In this document: piece after piece, positions 1 through 8,125 of the stretch
Layout: each line of letters starts with the position of its first letter
Numbering within the stretch: position 1 is the first letter of the stretch
Origin: a virus
IMG/VR virus record: IMGVR_UViG_3300008459_000392
Location: 1 to 24,094 of that record
Strand: one strand, 5' to 3'
DNA length: 24,094 bases
Notes under the pieces: generated by a model
What the model saw: only the letters and a program-made list of their open reading frames with translations
Told to the model about the DNA's origin: nothing
Database searches by the model: none
Position numbers and translations under genes: made by a program

Positions 1-486
1 AGCTCGATAGACTTTAAACGTTAAATCTCTAGTCAAATCAGGTTCAAATGTGGTGCCATTTGTTGATTTAAAGAAAACCCCAACAGCATTATCTTTTGTG
101 GATCTTTTTTGGGTGGTACCAGCTAAGAAGTCACCTAACTTAGCTGTCCAAACTTTATAGGAATCCGCTTTGGCGTTTGACTGTAAAACGATAGCGTATT
201 CTTTTTTACCTTCTAAAAAGATAGGCTCATCAAATCTAAAAACAGTTTCGGCAGTTCCGGTCGATGAAGTAGTAATTTGGTTAGAAGCCTTGAATACTAT
301 TCCATTCTCTAGAATCTTATCAGGATCTGGATATCCGGAAAATGCAGGGCGGATTTGCAATTCAACCGGCAAATCACTAGCCTCTGCTTTTGATTGGAAA
401 TATATTCCAATAGCGGTAATATATGCTCCATCATTTGAATTAATGGAGAATGTTTGGGCTATAGGTTGAACTTTTGTAGTTGCCAT
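1..486 (-). CDS. Virion structural protein, N-terminal part (runs off the window)
   Basis: This minus-strand frame starts with ATG at 484-486 and stays open for 162 codons to the window edge, so only the N-terminal part is seen. A ribosome site (AAGG, about 8 bases upstream) supports the start. The visible protein begins MATTKVQPIAQTFSIN and contains AYITAIGIYFQSKAE, a GYPDPDKIL segment and EYAIVLQSNA. It has the look of a beta-sandwich module found in large baseplate or tail appendage proteins of marine T4-like phages. It lies 41 bases downstream of the 1406-residue DUF4815-type protein in the same direction, in the slot where T4 carries gp9 to gp12. I infer a peripheral baseplate or fibre component; the exact gp number cannot be given. 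No late promoter is seen directly upstream, so it is probably cotranscribed. Confidence 0.8.
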   Translation of the reverse strand, partial: MATTKVQPIAQTFSINSNDGAYITAIGIYFQSKAEASDLPVELQIRPAFSGYPDPDKILENGIVFKASNQITTSSTGTAETVFRFDEPIFLEGKKEYAIVLQSNAKADSYKVWTAKLGDFLAGTTQKRSTKDNAVGVFFKSTNGTTFEPDLTRDLTFKVYRA

Positions 487-526
487 ATTTAAACCTTATC
501 TATTCGTTTAGAAGTTATCATGACTA

Positions 527-3500
527 TCATAACAGACTCTTCCCAACTTGATCTTTTATTTCTTCAATAAGTGCATCGTCAGTGGTGTAAACAAATCCTG
601 GATTATTCTTGAAGAAATTAACGATGACACCATCACCGTTATGGTCAGCAAATTCTATACCATTCGCAAAGATGCGTCTGTCAGTTGTATCTATAGTATA
701 CAATCCATAAACATTATCGATCTTGGTAGCAAGTTTGCTTTCTTCAACCATAATTGTCTTACCATCTTCGATAACATAGTGTGTGCCAGATACACGGACA
801 CCCATATAATTATATAGTGGTGCACCATCATAAAGATGGATTGCTGTAACCATTCCACCGCGTGTCATGTCACCAAGAAGCATATGACTGATTTGCTTTG
901 TAGTTCCATCTGCCATCTCGATTAGGGTATCAGCAGTAAAGCATCCGGTTCCTCCACCAGTTGATCCACTACCTGATGCACCAACGCCGGTTCCTCCAGT
1001 TGCACTACCACTGACACCAATACCGCCGCCTTTGCTAGGACCGCTATTACCACCACCAACAGCGCCGAGGCCACCACCTTTTGTATCACCGAAACATTGG
1101 CCTGGACCAGTTGAAGTATTGCCGCCGCCAGGTTTATCAGGACCGCCTCCACCACCGCCGTTACCGCCACCAGTTGTTACCTTCGGTATAGTTTCTGTTT
1201 TAGTAGTAATTGCAACATCAATATTATATTTTCTAGTGCTCTTTACTGTTTCTTGATAATGGCGTAGAGTTCCGCGAGTAGTGAATACCCCATAGGTATA
1301 TGAGGTAGCATTAGCCAGATTCAATACGCTAATATCTACTAGATAAAATTTAGTATCACCTGTTAAGAATTTCAAAGTATTTGTAGAAGGAATTAGGAAT
1401 ATGCCTTCAATCTCACCACTTGCGTTACTATAAATTTCTGCAGTGGGACCACCTAAATTTTGAGGGAATTGAGTAGCATTTTTATAGATATTACCTGCAT
1501 CAAGATATGGTGAATTTTTAGTTAAAGAGCCAAAGAATGCGAATTTACCGGCGCCGGTTTGAACCCAGTTTGCGACACTTACGTTGTCATAGAATGGGAA
1601 ATATCTAGTATTCGGTCTTAATCCTGAAGCTTTAAAGAATACGAATTTGTTTCTTTGATACTGAATAGAGGTTTCGTACAACTTTTCGTCTTTTACTGAT
1701 GTTGTAACAATCGATGATGAACCTGCTGTAGATGTTGCAGTAGTTGTGGTTTTAATATTTCCGGCTGTGCTGGTCGTAGTTTTAGTTTCTGAGTAACCAG
1801 CATCTAACTGATTTTCTTTAACCCCGGACCAGTTGAAACCCCAACTACCCCACAAAGCATCTTTAGTCGGATCTAAGTTGAATCCACCGTCAATAACTTT
1901 TGCAGGAAGACGCACATCATCGAACCACACGTCCGATGAAGGTGACATTTTAATTTTGCCGGTAACAACACCTAAATTAAAAGCATTAACTGGTTCAGCA
2001 CCAGTATTCGGGGCACCAGAAGGTCCTGAAGTAGCTTCAGTATTTGAAACCTCTACGACTTCAGTAAAGGTTGGATATACTGTATCACCTATAAGGATCG
2101 TATCTACTGAATTTGCTGAATCGTATAGGAGTTCGATATTTCTACTAACATGAGGTGGTCTAAGTTCACCAGAGAACATGTCAATGGCAGCGTTATATTC
2201 ATAAGCAGCTCTTGCAGACTGAGAATGATCCTTAAAGTTATCAGCAGTTAAGCCAATCTTTAATCTATTATTACCATTTGAGTCGAAGACATCTATTAGG
2301 GAAGTTTCAAGCTCAAGCATATTTAAGGTTGTTAGTTCTTCAAGTCTATCAATTCTCTTTTCTAGAGAACCAATATCACTCATAGTATATCTTCTATTAT
2401 TGACATACTGTAATGCTACGTCATCCTGATTAAGTACATATGGATTAACTTTTAGTTTATAAAGCTCCATATTATTTTCTGGTAACGTTGGGAATTGTGG
2501 GAATAAAGCATCATCACCAGGGATAGCTCTAAAGCCACCATCGTTACCAAGAGCAATTCTATAATATTTTCCACGATAATAACTAACATCGGCATTTATC
2601 AAATCAGTGTTAACAGGAATCTCCATACGGACTGCGCCTGTACCGGTGAAGTTTGCACCGGTATTATCTTTTCTAGATCTAAAATCGAGAACATCTCTTA
2701 ACTGTACGATTTGGGCATTTTTCTGTCTAAAGGTAGGAATATCTTCGTAGTTAACTTGACCAGTATATGAGTTAACTGCAAAGAAATCTCCATTAGCACC
2801 ATGTTCGAAATAATCAAAATCTACATATACGTTTCCAGCAGGCGCACTATATCCAGATTTTAGGTACAGTTTAGAAACATCATAGAAGTTATCTTTTTGA
2901 CCATTGTCAAAGATATACTGATTGGTAATAATATTTCCAGTTGCGGAACCATCCCTGATCTCATTAATTCTATATCCATCAGCTTTCGCTAAACTGATAG
3001 TATTATCCACAGCAGGAGTGAATGTAGTTGCAACATTTGTTAAGGTTTTAGTCTTAACAGTTGATGCACTTTTATTCACAATAGCAATCATTGTGATAGC
3101 AGAACTAGTTGGGAGTGATCCAAGCGTTACAGAGGTAGATCCGTTTCCGCCTGAAGTTATATTAATATTTTGAGACACCCCGCTACTATCTAAAGTAGCA
3201 ATCCAACTTGAGGAATTCGCAAATGTTTCACCTGTAGCAGATAGGTTAAACTGAATTGTTCCAGATACAGTTGTAGTACCGGTAAATCTACGTTGAGTTG
3301 CAAGTGAAATATCAGATAATGCAGAGGGTCTGGTATATCTTAAGTCAAATAGTAAATTATTATTTGTCGTATCTTTGATAACCGCAACGCCATTTTCCAG
3401 AACCAGATCTACATAATTAGTTGTACTAGTACCAATACTTCTTACTGCGCTAAAGTTATTCGAACCTGACATTGTTACATCAAAGAGATACACTCTATAA

Positions 3501-4747
3501 TAAGAACCGAATTCTTCAACAGATCTTATTCTAGCTGTACCAATAGTAGAACCACCATAAGTGATAGCTGATCTTAAGTTTACAGTAGCCAAAGTGTTGA
3601 TCTGTGGTAAGCCTCTTAGAGTACTACAGATAACATAGTTACCATAATTTGCTGCAATAACATCATTATTAACAGTTTCAGTTGTTCTAGGTTTATCAAT
3701 CACAATACGGATTGAACTTTCTAATTCTGCATAATGGCCTTCAACATAAGCAGATCCTGCAGAAATTTGAATGTCAAGTTTAGTATTGTCGGAATCATTT
3801 TCTAAAGTTTTAACCAAGAACGGTTTAACTGTATAGCTACCAGATTCATCAGCAGTCCTTTTCTCCATGATTTTCATAATCACGTTAAGGCTATTAGGAC
3901 CTGGTGCAGCTGTAGAAACTAATGCACCCTTTACGATAGAGTATGCTTTTAAGAATGTTGTATCTGAATCAACGTTGTTTTCAAGTTCCAGAGTCAATCT
4001 AATTCTGTAACGATCAGCACCGGGTGCTGTCAGGTTAGGCGTATCGGTAGAATTGTCATATAATTTACTATTATCCGAAGAAGTTACGACATCTTCAGTT
4101 ACTACAAATCCAGCGTTTACAGTTGGTTCATTCGAATATTTTGAAAGGATAATAGACTGGGAATCGGTTGTAACAAAATGGCCTAATACGAAGAAGGTGC
4201 TACTTTTTACTGATAATCTACTACCTCTACCTACAGCAGGGTTTACTGTGGTATTAGTTGTTTGCACCTGGAGGTTTGCACCTGATATTAAACCGTTAAG
4301 GATTTCACCAGGGATTAAACGTGTAGGGGTATCAGTACCGTCTATCTGATTGTTATTGATATATTCAACGTATATGGTAGCGGGATCTAAACCTACAGCT
4401 GGAACCACTTCCGCTATACGAACATTAATAGTCGATGTTAAACCTACAAAGGTTTCTCCAACTAGAGATGTATACGATGTCGGAAGTGAATATGAAGTAG
4501 TATTCAGTTTTACGAATTCGTATTTATTATCAAGTTGTACACCGCCAGATTGAACAGAAGCACCATCGTTAAATACGAATCTAGCATGACGTTCAGCTTC
4601 TTTTTGAATAATAGTCTGTAGCTGAGTTAATTCTCTTGCTTGAAGCGCACGACCATTATTGAAAAGAATTCTATGATAGTGATCACTATCGGCAAAATCG
4701 TCTCTATAGGTTTGGCTGAAGGTTGTGCTAGTAACGTTGCTTACCAT
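527..4747 (-). CDS. Giant DUF4815-type baseplate/tail protein with C-terminal Hint domain
   Basis: This protein has 1406 residues. The N-terminus (YRDDFADSDHYHRILFNNG, then ALQARELTQLQ) is typical of the DUF4815 structural proteins of T4-like phages, which are thought to build the baseplate periphery or link to fibres. A long beta-rich body follows. Residues about 1191-1268 form a Gly/Ser-rich linker. The last 138 residues look like a Hint (hedgehog/intein) domain: it starts at Cys1269 (GCFTADTLIEMADGT), has a block-B-like SGTH (Ser1320 to His1323) and a C-terminal block FANGIEFADHN ending in His1369-Asn1370. There is no Cys, Ser or Thr after Asn1370 (it is Gly), so self-cleavage is more likely than splicing; 36 residues follow. 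The start has a GGA ribosome site. The gene lies between gp8 and the partial structural gene, the slot of gp9/gp10 in T4. Structural role: fairly sure. Hint activity: inference. Confidence 0.85.
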   Translation of the reverse strand: MVSNVTSTTFSQTYRDDFADSDHYHRILFNNGRALQARELTQLQTIIQKEAERHARFVFNDGASVQSGGVQLDNKYEFVKLNTTSYSLPTSYTSLVGETFVGLTSTINVRIAEVVPAVGLDPATIYVEYINNNQIDGTDTPTRLIPGEILNGLISGANLQVQTTNTTVNPAVGRGSRLSVKSSTFFVLGHFVTTDSQSIILSKYSNEPTVNAGFVVTEDVVTSSDNSKLYDNSTDTPNLTAPGADRYRIRLTLELENNVDSDTTFLKAYSIVKGALVSTAAPGPNSLNVIMKIMEKRTADESGSYTVKPFLVKTLENDSDNTKLDIQISAGSAYVEGHYAELESSIRIVIDKPRTTETVNNDVIAANYGNYVICSTLRGLPQINTLATVNLRSAITYGGSTIGTARIRSVEEFGSYYRVYLFDVTMSGSNNFSAVRSIGTSTTNYVDLVLENGVAVIKDTTNNNLLFDLRYTRPSALSDISLATQRRFTGTTTVSGTIQFNLSATGETFANSSSWIATLDSSGVSQNINITSGGNGSTSVTLGSLPTSSAITMIAIVNKSASTVKTKTLTNVATTFTPAVDNTISLAKADGYRINEIRDGSATGNIITNQYIFDNGQKDNFYDVSKLYLKSGYSAPAGNVYVDFDYFEHGANGDFFAVNSYTGQVNYEDIPTFRQKNAQIVQLRDVLDFRSRKDNTGANFTGTGAVRMEIPVNTDLINADVSYYRGKYYRIALGNDGGFRAIPGDDALFPQFPTLPENNMELYKLKVNPYVLNQDDVALQYVNNRRYTMSDIGSLEKRIDRLEELTTLNMLELETSLIDVFDSNGNNRLKIGLTADNFKDHSQSARAAYEYNAAIDMFSGELRPPHVSRNIELLYDSANSVDTILIGDTVYPTFTEVVEVSNTEATSGPSGAPNTGAEPVNAFNLGVVTGKIKMSPSSDVWFDDVRLPAKVIDGGFNLDPTKDALWGSWGFNWSGVKENQLDAGYSETKTTTSTAGNIKTTTTATSTAGSSSIVTTSVKDEKLYETSIQYQRNKFVFFKASGLRPNTRYFPFYDNVSVANWVQTGAGKFAFFGSLTKNSPYLDAGNIYKNATQFPQNLGGPTAEIYSNASGEIEGIFLIPSTNTLKFLTGDTKFYLVDISVLNLANATSYTYGVFTTRGTLRHYQETVKSTRKYNIDVAITTKTETIPKVTTGGGNGGGGGGPDKPGGGNTSTGPGQCFGDTKGGGLGAVGGGNSGPSKGGGIGVSGSATGGTGVGASGSGSTGGGTGCFTADTLIEMADGTTKQISHMLLGDMTRGGMVTAIHLYDGAPLYNYMGVRVSGTHYVIEDGKTIMVEESKLATKIDNVYGLYTIDTTDRRIFANGIEFADHNGDGVIVNFFKNNPGFVYTTDDALIEEIKDQVGKSLL
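944..1177 (-). other. Gly-rich low-complexity linker before the Hint domain
   Basis: This stretch codes for residues about 1191-1268 of the large structural protein and is dominated by Gly with Ser, Thr and Asn, including runs such as GGGNGGGGGG. One lone Cys sits in GQCFGDTKGG, a short echo of the GCFTADT that opens the Hint domain. The DNA is locally much richer in G and C than its neighbours (GCC/ACC repeats on the plus strand). It probably acts as a flexible tether that separates the folded appendage from the Hint domain. Confidence 0.8.
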
Positions 4748-4761
4748 TTTTATTCCATATC

Positions 4762-6114
4762 TTACAATTGAATTACGATTTTAATGTCTTCGGTCTGATC
4801 TACGGATCTAGAAATAGCTGCACGATTTTCAATATAAAGAATTTCACCTGAGTTAAAATCGATAGCTCCTAATCCGAAAGTACCATCACTATCTAGGGTT
4901 CCTGAACCTGCACCATCAGTCTCTGTGATACCTTCTCCGCCTTCGAATGGGATGAATCCGGTTTCTTCAGTTTGGTGATAACGAAGAATTCCTGTTGTTG
5001 TATTGTATGTATCAACGTAGGCTTTTGCTCCAGAAGCTCCACCCAAGATAGTATTATCTGGTGAGAATGCAACTGCTACAGGAAGAACACATTTTAGACT
5101 CTTAAGAGCAAAACCAGAAGCAATACTAAAATCGGAATCAGTAACAGGGACTTTAGGATTCTTAATTAGAGCAATCTGACGGAAGTCGTTATCTGTGAGG
5201 AAGGTATTCGATTCTGTACCAGATGGCTTACTATTAAACATTAAGGCCTTTGCTCTTAGATCGTGAATAGGGTTCGCACCGAATCCACCGGTAGGAGAAA
5301 GATTTGCTTTTGCAGTAGCTGAACCTGAGCTAAAAGAAACTGTTGCTGCTGTATAACCAGATCCATGTTTAGTACTACCAGAACCATTCGAATCAAGTTT
5401 AATATCTACAATAGTTCCACCTGATATAATTGCCTTTGCTGTGCAGCTATCACCGTCACCAGAAATAGTTACAGTAGGTGCAACCGAATAACCGGATCCC
5501 CCCGAAACAATTCTTATACTTCCAATTTGACCGTCGACAGCAGCATTCTGAACTCCAAATTGTTCAACGTCTGCTGCAGGAGAAGAACTGTCGGTTGAAA
5601 GAATATATTTAACTGGCATATAGTTTGCAGAAAGATACTTATTCGCATCGCCTGCTGTAAGTGTGTATAAGAACTTCCACATATATCCGTCAGTAGTAAC
5701 GAATGAGGAGGTAGAAGATCCGGTCGGTTTTACGACAGATGCAACGATTGTTCCAGTAGCATCTCTACCTGCCTTTAAGCATAGGTAAACCCCGTTATCA
5801 TCGGTGATAATAAAGTAAGGTGTTGTAGGATGTCCTGAAACGTTATCATCCCATCCGCTATATAATGTACCAGCGACCCAGTTATTTCTAGGAACTACGT
5901 ATGAAACGTTTTCTGCTGATTTAATCGATTGAAGACTTAAACGGAGATTACGCTCTTCACGGAGACTATTGACAGGGGTAGGAGCAGTGTCTGAACTGTC
6001 CCAGTCAATCGAGTTGCCGATGCCAATATAATAAGAACTTCCAGCAGTTTGGATTTCTGTGACAAGATTGTCAAGAAGAACTCTTTTTAAACTGTCAGTG
6101 ATAATACCTGTCAT
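4762..6114 (-). CDS. gp8: Baseplate wedge protein gp8
   Basis: This 450-residue protein matches T4 gp8, a baseplate wedge subunit, in several places: YVVPRNNWVAGTLYS (T4 has a VIPRRDW segment), TTDGYMWKFLY, DNDFRQIALIKNP, and the C-terminal GEILYIENRAAI followed by DQTEDIKIVI (T4: GEMIYMENRPPI and DQTEEINILF). It is about 115 residues longer than T4 gp8. The extra length is an insertion at residues about 197-275 with two GSGY-type beta repeats (GGSGYSVAPTVTISG and HGSGYTAATVSFSSG) and a small domain at about 353-403 (GGASGAKAYV, later FEGGEGI). The start has an AGGGA ribosome site. It ends 14 bases before the large DUF4815-type gene and is probably cotranscribed with the 328-residue protein upstream. 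Confidence 0.88.
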   Translation of the reverse strand: MTGIITDSLKRVLLDNLVTEIQTAGSSYYIGIGNSIDWDSSDTAPTPVNSLREERNLRLSLQSIKSAENVSYVVPRNNWVAGTLYSGWDDNVSGHPTTPYFIITDDNGVYLCLKAGRDATGTIVASVVKPTGSSTSSFVTTDGYMWKFLYTLTAGDANKYLSANYMPVKYILSTDSSSPAADVEQFGVQNAAVDGQIGSIRIVSGGSGYSVAPTVTISGDGDSCTAKAIISGGTIVDIKLDSNGSGSTKHGSGYTAATVSFSSGSATAKANLSPTGGFGANPIHDLRAKALMFNSKPSGTESNTFLTDNDFRQIALIKNPKVPVTDSDFSIASGFALKSLKCVLPVAVAFSPDNTILGGASGAKAYVDTYNTTTGILRYHQTEETGFIPFEGGEGITETDGAGSGTLDSDGTFGLGAIDFNSGEILYIENRAAISRSVDQTEDIKIVIQL

Positions 6115-6126
6115 TTTATTTCCCTA

Positions 6127-7113
6127 TTAAGCTATCGTAGCGCCGTAATGTCCGGTGATATACCATTTAGTACCATCCCAAATTACCGTAGCAGCATCGT
6201 TCTGATCCAATGCAAAAGTAGTTCCTTGCGCAAAAGATGCAGGTGTTACGGTCGCTATACCAGCACCCATGTTTGTAAATATTTTAGATTCACCAACTAC
6301 TGTTCCATTAGCTAATGAAATTGCAAGAGCTGAACCACTGTTACAGATTATATATGAAGCCGAAGTTGATGCTGCACCAGCCGAGGTAATTGTTGAAGAA
6401 GTATATGCTACCTTACCAATCTCAACAGAACCAGTACCTTTACCAGCTAATTGTAAAGTGATATTGGTATCGTCACCGGTTGCCGTAATAGAAGGTTTAT
6501 TACCGGTGATAGCATTTGTAATATTCACATCATTTACTGCAGACGAGGTTGCGGTAATTCGAATGGACTCCGCACCGTTTACATCATTAATTGCTGTAGT
6601 AACTCTTGGTGTAGTTAATATTGGTGAAGTAAGAGTTTTATTTGTTAATGTAGATACATGGCTATTAAAAGTTAACGTATCACTATCTGTTAAAAGAGGA
6701 AGTCTAATATTTCTATTCGCTACTAACTCTGCGGGAACTATAATATAACGATGAGTTGATGAGGTATCATTAATCTGTGGACCAGTCAATATAGGCGAAG
6801 TAAGAGTTTTATTCGTTAACGTTTGACTTGCTGAATCAAGTAGAAGTGTTCCACTATGATTTGGAATATAAACAGTTCTATCAGCTGTAGGGTTAACTGG
6901 AATAAGGGTTGTCTCAAAACTGTCTGCGGTAGAACCTTCGAAAATAATGGATCCAGCGGTAAAGGCAACCCCGGTGGAAAGTGAGTTGCTATCACCGCCA
7001 AGCTTTATATAAAGCTCCACAAAATTTTCGTTAATTTTTTCACCAGCAGAGCGAAGCGTATCCCCCGTTCCATCATTGGCTGTAGTACCGATGCCAATAT
7101 TTTGCCTAGTCAT
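6127..7113 (-). CDS. Baseplate/tail-fibre-like structural protein (NIGTTANDGTGD type)
   Basis: This protein has 328 residues. Its N-terminus (NIGIGTTANDGTGDTLRSAG, then EKINENFVELY) is a widespread motif of phage baseplate and fibre proteins. Two copies of TLTNKTLTSPIL follow at about residues 95-170, a repeat typical of trimeric fibre shafts, and the C-terminus (ATVIWDGTKWYITGHYGATIA) is the usual small terminal domain of such proteins. It sits between gp8 and the 311-residue protein. A perfect TATAAATA late promoter lies 27 to 34 bases before the expected transcript start-to-ATG leader, with an AAAGGA ribosome site, so it probably opens a late transcript that includes gp8 and the downstream genes. 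Exact T4 counterpart unknown; it may be a short fibre or wedge component. Confidence 0.75.
   Translation of the reverse strand: MTRQNIGIGTTANDGTGDTLRSAGEKINENFVELYIKLGGDSNSLSTGVAFTAGSIIFEGSTADSFETTLIPVNPTADRTVYIPNHSGTLLLDSASQTLTNKTLTSPILTGPQINDTSSTHRYIIVPAELVANRNIRLPLLTDSDTLTFNSHVSTLTNKTLTSPILTTPRVTTAINDVNGAESIRITATSSAVNDVNITNAITGNKPSITATGDDTNITLQLAGKGTGSVEIGKVAYTSSTITSAGAASTSASYIICNSGSALAISLANGTVVGESKIFTNMGAGIATVTPASFAQGTTFALDQNDAATVIWDGTKWYITGHYGATIA
6617..6650 (-). repeat. Internal repeat copy 1 (TLTNKTLTSPIL coding)
   Basis: This 34-bp segment is repeated at 6788-6821 with 30 of 34 identical bases. Three of the four differences are C/T changes. It encodes the fibre-type motif TLTNKTLTSPIL twice in the same protein. 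Confidence 0.8.
6788..6821 (-). repeat. Internal repeat copy 2 (TLTNKTLTSPIL coding)
   Basis: This is the second copy of the 34-bp coding repeat at 6617-6650. The two copies lie 171 bp apart, which is a whole number of codons, so they keep the same reading frame. Confidence 0.8.
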
Positions 7114-7146
7114 TCGATTAAATCCTTTAACGAATCAGATTAATGT

Positions 7147-7154
7147 TATTTATA
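7147..7154 (-). promoter_or_regulatory. T4-type late promoter (TATAAATA)
   Basis: The minus strand reads TATAAATA, the exact T4 late promoter element recognised by the phage sliding-clamp-dependent sigma factor gp55. With T4 geometry the transcript would start near 7141, giving a leader of roughly 27 bases before the ATG at 7113 that contains the AAAGGA ribosome site. It lies in one of the few intergenic gaps (7114-7189) of the block. Confidence 0.8.
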
Positions 7155-7189
7155 ATGTTTTAATAGGTATAATTTAAGGAGAATATAGT

Positions 7190-8125
7190 TTATTCGAATC
7201 TACTTTCATCCATAGTTTCGATTCCACTGGAGAACTTAATTACCTTAATTGAGCCATTGCTATCAGCATCGAAGGTTGGTGAGTTCGGGCTTAACCAATC
7301 TTCAATGTCATTATAGCTTCTATTTAGTTGTTGAATAGTAAGAGTCTGATACATTCGGACAGTATCAGGAACCAGTATTTCTGCTGCAGAATCCGCATCG
7401 CCGCCATCAGGTGCAACGAGAGTAATAGAGGTTACAGCAATTGGTGTTATATTACTGAATGCTTCGAACGAGAATACACCAGAGGCACTATCTAGAATCA
7501 CATTTGGCATAATTGATAGATTCAGATTTGCCAGAGATTCAATTGTAACTTCGCCACCTAGATAAAATCCAGCAGGGTGAACAAACGTCTTATACAAATC
7601 TCTCCATTTGGTGATCGGAGTTCCTGAACGAACCAATATGGAAAGAACTTGGTAAAGAGCACCGTTCTGAATATACTTTAAAGATTCTGGACCAATTCTA
7701 GAATCTCCAACTGTAAACAGATTATTTTTAGGATAAACAATCTGTGGCTGTTCACCATAGAATGCTCGAAAGAAACCTTCAGCTGAATAAAGTGTACCTT
7801 TAATTCTATAGAAATTTGCAAGAAGGTTACCAGCAAGTCTTGGATTCAGGAAGTAATCTGCGTTTACAGATCCGTCACCAATCTCGTAGAAGATTCTATT
7901 CAACAGGGCTAAATCTGTCGAGCCTAAATCTCTTATTTTATAAAGATCAGTTATATCTCTATCGAAGCCATAGGTTTCGTCAGAGTCCATCCAGTCATAA
8001 TAGTATTCTAGAAACTTAACCAGATTAGGATAATCGGTAGTAAAATATGAAGGTAATACTTCTTTCACTTTACTCTGTGAAAGATTTATATCTCTACGGT
8101 TAAGGTCTAAAGTTGTTTGTATCAT
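7190..8125 (-). CDS. Conserved T4-like baseplate structural protein in the gp7 slot
   Basis: This protein has 311 residues. The N-terminal part (INLSQSKVKEVLPSYF, NLVKFLEYYYDWMDS, DLYKIRDLGSTD, NFYRIKGTLYSAEGFFRAFYG) is of a kind found between gp6 and gp8 in marine T4-like phages, where it is usually labelled only as a structural protein. Its ATG overlaps the stop of gp6 by one base (TAATG), so the two are probably translationally coupled. T4 has the 1032-residue gp7 at this position; this protein is far shorter, and I infer, without proof, that it covers part of the gp7 role in wedge assembly. No catalytic motif or membrane segment is visible. Confidence 0.75.
   Translation of the reverse strand: MIQTTLDLNRRDINLSQSKVKEVLPSYFTTDYPNLVKFLEYYYDWMDSDETYGFDRDITDLYKIRDLGSTDLALLNRIFYEIGDGSVNADYFLNPRLAGNLLANFYRIKGTLYSAEGFFRAFYGEQPQIVYPKNNLFTVGDSRIGPESLKYIQNGALYQVLSILVRSGTPITKWRDLYKTFVHPAGFYLGGEVTIESLANLNLSIMPNVILDSASGVFSFEAFSNITPIAVTSITLVAPDGGDADSAAEILVPDTVRMYQTLTIQQLNRSYNDIEDWLSPNSPTFDADSNGSIKVIKFSSGIETMDESRFE

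Noticed and set aside
170-469. Plus-strand ORF of 99 codons
   Set aside because: It is antisense to the partial structural gene, which has a ribosome site and a typical virion protein sequence.
500-526. Terminator between the two leftmost genes (GTTAT...ATAAC)
   Set aside because: The pairing is short and AT-only with no T run; not enough to call.
922-1256. ORFs on both strands across the Gly-rich linker, including a Pro-rich plus-strand frame
   Set aside because: They are by-products of the GC-rich repeat; the frame of the large protein explains the region and continues into the Hint domain.
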